Shown here: positions 60,101 to 64,000 of the stretch, in pieces | Numbering within the stretch: position 1 is the stretch's first letter | Layout: every line of letters begins with the position of its first letter | NCBI GenBank assembly: GCA_964036155.1 | Contig: OZ038423.1 | Coordinates: forward strand, 20,661,249-20,725,248 | Direction: 5' to 3' | Source of the DNA: Diploscapter coronatus | Lineage: Eukaryota > Nematoda > Chromadorea > Rhabditida > Rhabditidae | DNA length: 64,000 nt | The notes under the pieces: generated by a model | Databases searched by the model: none | What the model was told of the DNA's origin: nothing | The model's input: the letters and a program-made list of their open reading frames with translations, nothing else | Translations under genes and position numbers: made by a program

Positions 60101-62207
60101 AGCCTTGTCTAGGTTCGACCGTTATCAATAAGTAAGAGAGCCTACACTCTGAGTGCTGTTCTGCTTGACCCAATTGACCATTTTGAGCGTCTTTGCATCG
60201 TAGATAATCAGCTTTCCCTTGTTCGTGCCCGTGATGATGTACCTGCCCTTTCTGTCATAGGACACGCACTGCACGGTGTCCTCGTTCGACAGCAGAGGCA
60301 CGTCGCACACAATCGCCTGCAAAATAGAAGAATTCAAGTAAACAACGGGATTATTGGAAAGGGCGCACGCATAAGAAAAAAGCTCATGAGATCACATGAG
60401 GAATATGTATGTGGTAGGATACTGAATACTTGCTTTCAAAATGAAAACCAAATTGAGTTGATTATTTTGAAGTTATTGTTGTCCTTGTCTACTCCCATAC
60501 ATCTCTAGCCATTCGGTATTTATGAGTGCGCGTTTTTTCTTAGACTTCAATTACCTTCTGATATGGTGGATTCTCGAAGATTTGCAGCAGTGGAGGGCTG
60601 CTATTCAACTGCAGAACCAGGGCGTGTTTGTCGTTTCTGAACTTTATTCTTCGTGATCTTTCGGTATTTTCGAGAGTAAACATTATTTATCGCATAAGAA
60701 ACTGTTTACGCATTCAGACATGAATTATCCCACTAATTTTGACGAAAAATTGCAACGCTTATTTCACTTAAAAAATTCATGTAATTCTATTCTTCTCTCA
60801 TAATTTTCAAAACGTATTCATCGAAAGAAAATATCTAAGCTCGAACGACGAAATCTGATTGAATTGACTAGCCGACCTTGGATTGAACATGGCAAAAGTG
60901 ATCATGTGATGGTATTTGATGGAGTGAATCTTGGTGGCAGTGAGCACGTCCCAGACCATGAGGTTGTTGTCTGCAGCTGCAGTCAGGAGACGCCGTCCGT
61001 CGCGAGACCACGACAGGGAAGTGATTGGCAGGGAGTGCGCATTCCATGTCTCAAAACATTCGTTTCCTTTCATCTTTACGAGGAAACGGGGCACAATGTG
61101 TGAAACAGATAATTCGATTTTTTTACCTTTCTCTTTTATCCACACGCTATTTCATTATTTGCCCATTTTTGCTAGTCTAATCGAGAGTTCCAAAAATAGA
61201 AAGCAAAAAGTAAAGAATTTCGATATCGCTAGTGAGGGGAACTGTTAGCGAATCGATTTGGATCAGGGGTCATCAATATTGTCTTCTTCAAGAGATACAC
61301 TTCCATTGATAAGACTTGAGTATTCGGGAAGTGATCAAATGACTCAGAAGTGGCTATTAAACCCAGACAATGAGTTCATGGTTAACAAGTCTAGAAAATT
61401 TGGTTTACCAATTCTGCAAAATTTCCTTTGGGAAATTGGGCAAATAAGATATGTAAAAGGGGTATTATAAAATTAAATTAAATGACAACCAACCTTAACA
61501 ATACCCCTGGTGAGGAAGTCAAAGATGTAGATGCGTCCATCGGTCGCCCCGACAGCTACCAGAGTACCCCATCGATTGAACTTGCAGCAGTTAGCTGAGC
61601 CTGTCTGCAATCAATGGATTAGTTGGATGAATCGATTCCATGCGAGTGTCCGTGGATTTCCTTTCCCATGTTCACGATGTCCGAAGGAAGAGTCGTCCAG
61701 GCTCATCGCGCGATGTCCGTCAAATCTTGAAGATCGATTCGTGGCGAGACATCTTTGAACCTCGCGTTCAAGGGAAAATGGCAAAGGAAATCACTTTTAA
61801 TCTTTTCCAGAAGATATTCAAATTTGCGAACGACTTGCCTGCAAATCGATTGTTCCGTCGAGTTCCTCGGGGAACTGCACTCCGAAGTTGCGCTCCAGCA
61901 GCTCGGCAGCGTTCAGCATTTCCTGGTCAGAACCGAAGAAGAAGCCCTGCTTTGCTGAAAAGGAATCGTTGAACGTCTACAATTCAGGAACTTCTTGATC
62001 GTTTACAAGCCTTTATCCCCCTCCCCCACTTCCCGAACTCTTACTCAGATGGGCCGATCCATTGCCCCTGAGCCCGTAACCATGATAGCTGTTGTTGTTG
62101 TTGAAAAGGAAGTCGCTCTCATTGGAGTAGAAGCCCTCGTCTTCATATTCGAGGAGAGTCTCGTCGTCCGGGCTGCTATCGTTCTCAATCGCATGCAGTC
62201 GCACCAT
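57111..62207 (-). CDS. rbbp-5: RBBP5 orthologue, WD40 subunit of COMPASS/MLL H3K4 methyltransferase
   Basis: Fourteen exons (minus): 62207-62045, 61954-61839, 61604-61494, 61049-60877, 60636-60555, 60316-60146, 59914-59861, 59254-59138, 58962-58834, 58387-58301, 58020-57886, 57843-57778, 57731-57629, 57259-57111; 551 aa. It aligns along its length with vertebrate RBBP5: [71 protein letters not shown] and [15 protein letters not shown]5 forms the propeller-plus-tail scaffold that, with ASH2L and WDR5, activates SET1/MLL. The WD40 part spans about 75-400; the acidic segment that binds ASH2L follows. Odd points: about 66 extra residues before the human start, a His/Ser-rich stretch ([11 protein letters not shown]) near the C-terminus, an IKSE SUMO-type site, and a GC-AG intron after exon 2. 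Acceptors of exons 4 and 8 (TTTTGAG, AACTGAG) were chosen by phase and homology. Confidence 0.92.
61605..61838 (-). other. GC-AG intron in rbbp-5
   Basis: The donor reads TTGCAG|GCAAGTCG and the acceptor GATTGCAG|ACAGG. Phase 0 on both sides joins IDLQ to TGSANCC, as the alignment with vertebrate RBBP5 requires; no GT donor nearby keeps the frame. GCAAGT is the usual non-canonical donor consensus. Confidence 0.75.
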
Positions 62208-62822
62208 TTCGCGCAGCAAAGAAGCCGCAGAAAACGACGACACAAGCAAAACTGCTTTCGAAACGACGACCACTTGCTCGCTCGATTTTTGGGCCAGCCC
62301 AGTGGCATTTCTCTTCTTCCCATTCGTTATTTCGCCATTTTCTCATCATTTCCCGGTAGTTTTTTATTTTGTCGAGTTTTCCACTCAATGTTTCATTAAA
62401 CCTGCCCACTTACATGTATCACCGATGAGTTCTGTAGCTCCTCTGTCGGGTCACAGCTCTTGCGTCGTTAGTATCCAGTAGATTTTCACAGATTTTAGTT
62501 TCAGAGTTTTTAGTTAGTAAAATTCAGCGAATATTTTGATAAGATTTCTCTAATTGTTGGTTAAATGAGCAGATAGTGGGTGCGACGAGAAGGCCTCTGC
62601 AGATTGAAAGTGTTCACTGCCCCTGTCTGCCGCGTTCTTGATCGATATTTACTCTGCAAAACGTGGGCCACTTCTGTTGCCACCTTTTAAAATTTTCTCG
62701 ATCAGCTTTTCGTTTTTCTGTCGATTTTTTCTGATTTTCTAAATTCCAATGATAATGAATGCCTGATTTCAGTTTTTCTGGAGCATACAGGTCATCGAGT
62801 GGTGACCAGGTATGCGAGCACA
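62208..62822. promoter_or_regulatory. Divergent promoter region of rbbp-5 and the Tyr-rich gene
   Basis: The two start codons face away from each other over 615 bp, so both promoters must be here or overlap. The plus-strand part is T-rich. An acceptor-like GGAGCATACAG ends about 35 bases before the plus-strand ATG. I see no clear core promoter motif. Confidence 0.5.
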
Positions 62823-64000
62823 ATGAACAACAGCAACTTCAGATCTGCATCGGGCTGGACTGGACCAAGTTCTTTCGAGTAAGCGAAATACCAACGACAA
62901 ACTTAGCGATTAATGTTGGCTCTAAGTGAAGCATCACAACAAGTAACTCCCCCTTCATTTTTGTGAATATTCTTTCAGAGCCGGCAGCTACCCAAATTAT
63001 CCATACGGCTACTCGGCGCGTCCTGACCTGCAACAGACCGGCTACGACCCCGTGTACTCTAGCTGGAGAAACGAGCAGCCGTTGAGAGCGCCCTATAATC
63101 AGCAGCAGTACGACCCCGTCTATCCAGACTATTCGGGAATCTACGACCCGTATCTCTACGACGTAAGTTTTTATTTATGATAAAATGATGATTGACTGAC
63201 AATCACTATCAATTGATTGAAATAGCATTTGATGCAAATAAGTGGCTCAGGGCCGACTCCCCCCACTATGCCCCTACTCCCCCTACTCTCCAAAAACTCG
63301 TTGAACGATAAAACATAGTGGCAGAAAAGTGGTTGCTTTAAAAAGTGGGGGGAGTAGGGGCATAGTGGGGGAGTCGGCCCTGAGCCCAAATAAGTAACTC
63401 AAATCCTCCAAATAATACATACATTTTGCAGAAGAACAACGCATCCAAGGTCGTCCAGGTTTCCCACTCCAACTTTTCTCTGAAAAACACGCTCAATAAG
63501 GGAAAAGTCGGCAGAACTTTGCGCAAAGTCGCCACAAACACTTCCAACACTCCTAAGAAAGGTGAGCAAGGCTGAAAATGGTGCTTGTGTGAGAAGAACT
63601 AATTCTTCTAGTTTCTTAGCTAGCACCTATCACGGTCTGCCTCTTGTCAGAAATCCCTAGCTTTTTCCCTTTTCTGACTAAGAAAAGTTAGTTTCATACG
63701 ATAAAGAAGCTTTCGTGCAATGTTCTAATCATTAATCTAATATCGCACACATTTTATTGTTTAATGAATCAGTAGAAATTATTATGTTATGCAGAACTTC
63801 AAACAGGGCTGGACAAAAATATAAACTTGAAAAAATCGAAGAAAACTTGGAGGAATTGTGTTAAAATTGTTCAAATTGATAGAATTCCGAAATCTGAATT
63901 TTCGTCCAGCTCTGACCTCATCCCTTTTCTATGCTACGTGAGTGAATCTTAAGTTGCATGTTCAGCTGCACCCGTTTACATTCCAACTCCCTTGTCTGTG
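62823..64000 (+). CDS. Tyr/Asn/Gln-rich protein, partial at right edge
   Basis: Exons 62823-62878, 62979-63162, 63432-63561 and 63966 to beyond the window, phases consistent, giving the first 135 or so residues. The N-terminus is low complexity, rich in Tyr, Pro, Gln, Asn, Asp and Ser with imperfect repeats of the type YDPVY (GYDPVYSSW, QYDPVYPDY, IYDPYLYD). A basic segment follows (KNTLNKGKVGRTLRKVATN), then proline (APVYIPTPLS). This composition resembles prion-like, phase-separating regions of RNA-binding proteins, but no RNA-binding domain is visible yet, so the function is unknown. No signal peptide or membrane segment. Two introns carry CAGGGC-ended hairpin elements. Confidence 0.8.
63244..63386. 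mobile_element. MITE of 143 bp with exact 9-bp flanking duplication
   Basis: Inverted ends of about 40 bp start GGCTCAGGGCCGACTCCC and end in its complement. Both flanks are CAAATAAGT (63235-63243 and 63387-63395). Located in the intron between exons 2 and 3 of the Tyr-rich gene. The CAGGGCCG core resembles the 30215 element, but a 9-bp duplication is one longer than usual for hAT. Confidence 0.85.
63804..63914. mobile_element. Degenerate CAGGGCTGGAC hairpin element, 111 bp
   Basis: Left end CAGGGCTGGAC, right end GTCCAGCTCTG (inverted, one mismatch). Flanks ACTTCAAA and ACCTCATC match at five of eight positions only. In the third intron of the Tyr-rich gene. Confidence 0.55.

Overview
The window looks like nuclear DNA of a free-living rhabditid nematode, related to but not identifiable as a Caenorhabditis species. 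Evidence: many introns of about 40-100 nt bounded by GT..TTTCAG, 3' splice-like acceptors a few bases upstream of several start codons (spliced-leader trans-splicing pattern), two members of nematode-specific chemoreceptor families (Srg and Sre), and orthologues of animal regulators (CDC25, RBBP5). Gene models below were built by hand: every exon was translated and the intron phases were checked across junctions. Gene coordinates run from the first to the last coding base found, with exon lists in the evidence.

Layout. 1-15.9 kb (minus strand): a widely spaced gene with a GoLoco motif (four exons, 15.9-6.9 kb, introns up to 5.2 kb) and, to its left, a large exon pair (1,033-61) that is either its 3' part or a separate gene. 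15.9-27.1 kb: 11 kb in which I see no gene. 27.15-31.64 kb: a possible 4.5-kb mobile element with 30-bp inverted ends, containing a coiled-coil protein gene built on 33-bp repeats. 31.8-37.6 kb (minus): a 14-exon type I membrane protein of unknown family, one intron of which holds a 2-kb inverted-repeat (fold-back) element and another a hAT-like MITE. 38.3-43.1 kb (minus): a tandem array of kelch genes, one with an N-ter F-box, one with an N-terminal membrane anchor, and one decayed copy. 44.1-47.8 kb (minus): a complete cdc-25 phosphatase gene. 48.5-49.8 kb (minus): a short single-pass membrane protein. 51.8-56.3 kb (plus): an srg and an sre chemoreceptor. 57.1-62.2 kb (minus): complete rbbp-5, head-to-head with a Tyr-rich gene (62,823 plus) that runs off the right edge.

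There is no operon or pathway linking the whole window. The functional themes are cell-cycle control (cdc-25), H3K4 methylation (rbbp-5), G-protein regulation (GoLoco), ubiquitin-ligase adaptor and kelch diversification, and chemosensation. Small inverted-repeat elements with terminal CAGGGC, some with exact 8-9 bp target duplications, are scattered through introns and spacers. No tRNA, rRNA or CRISPR array was recognised.
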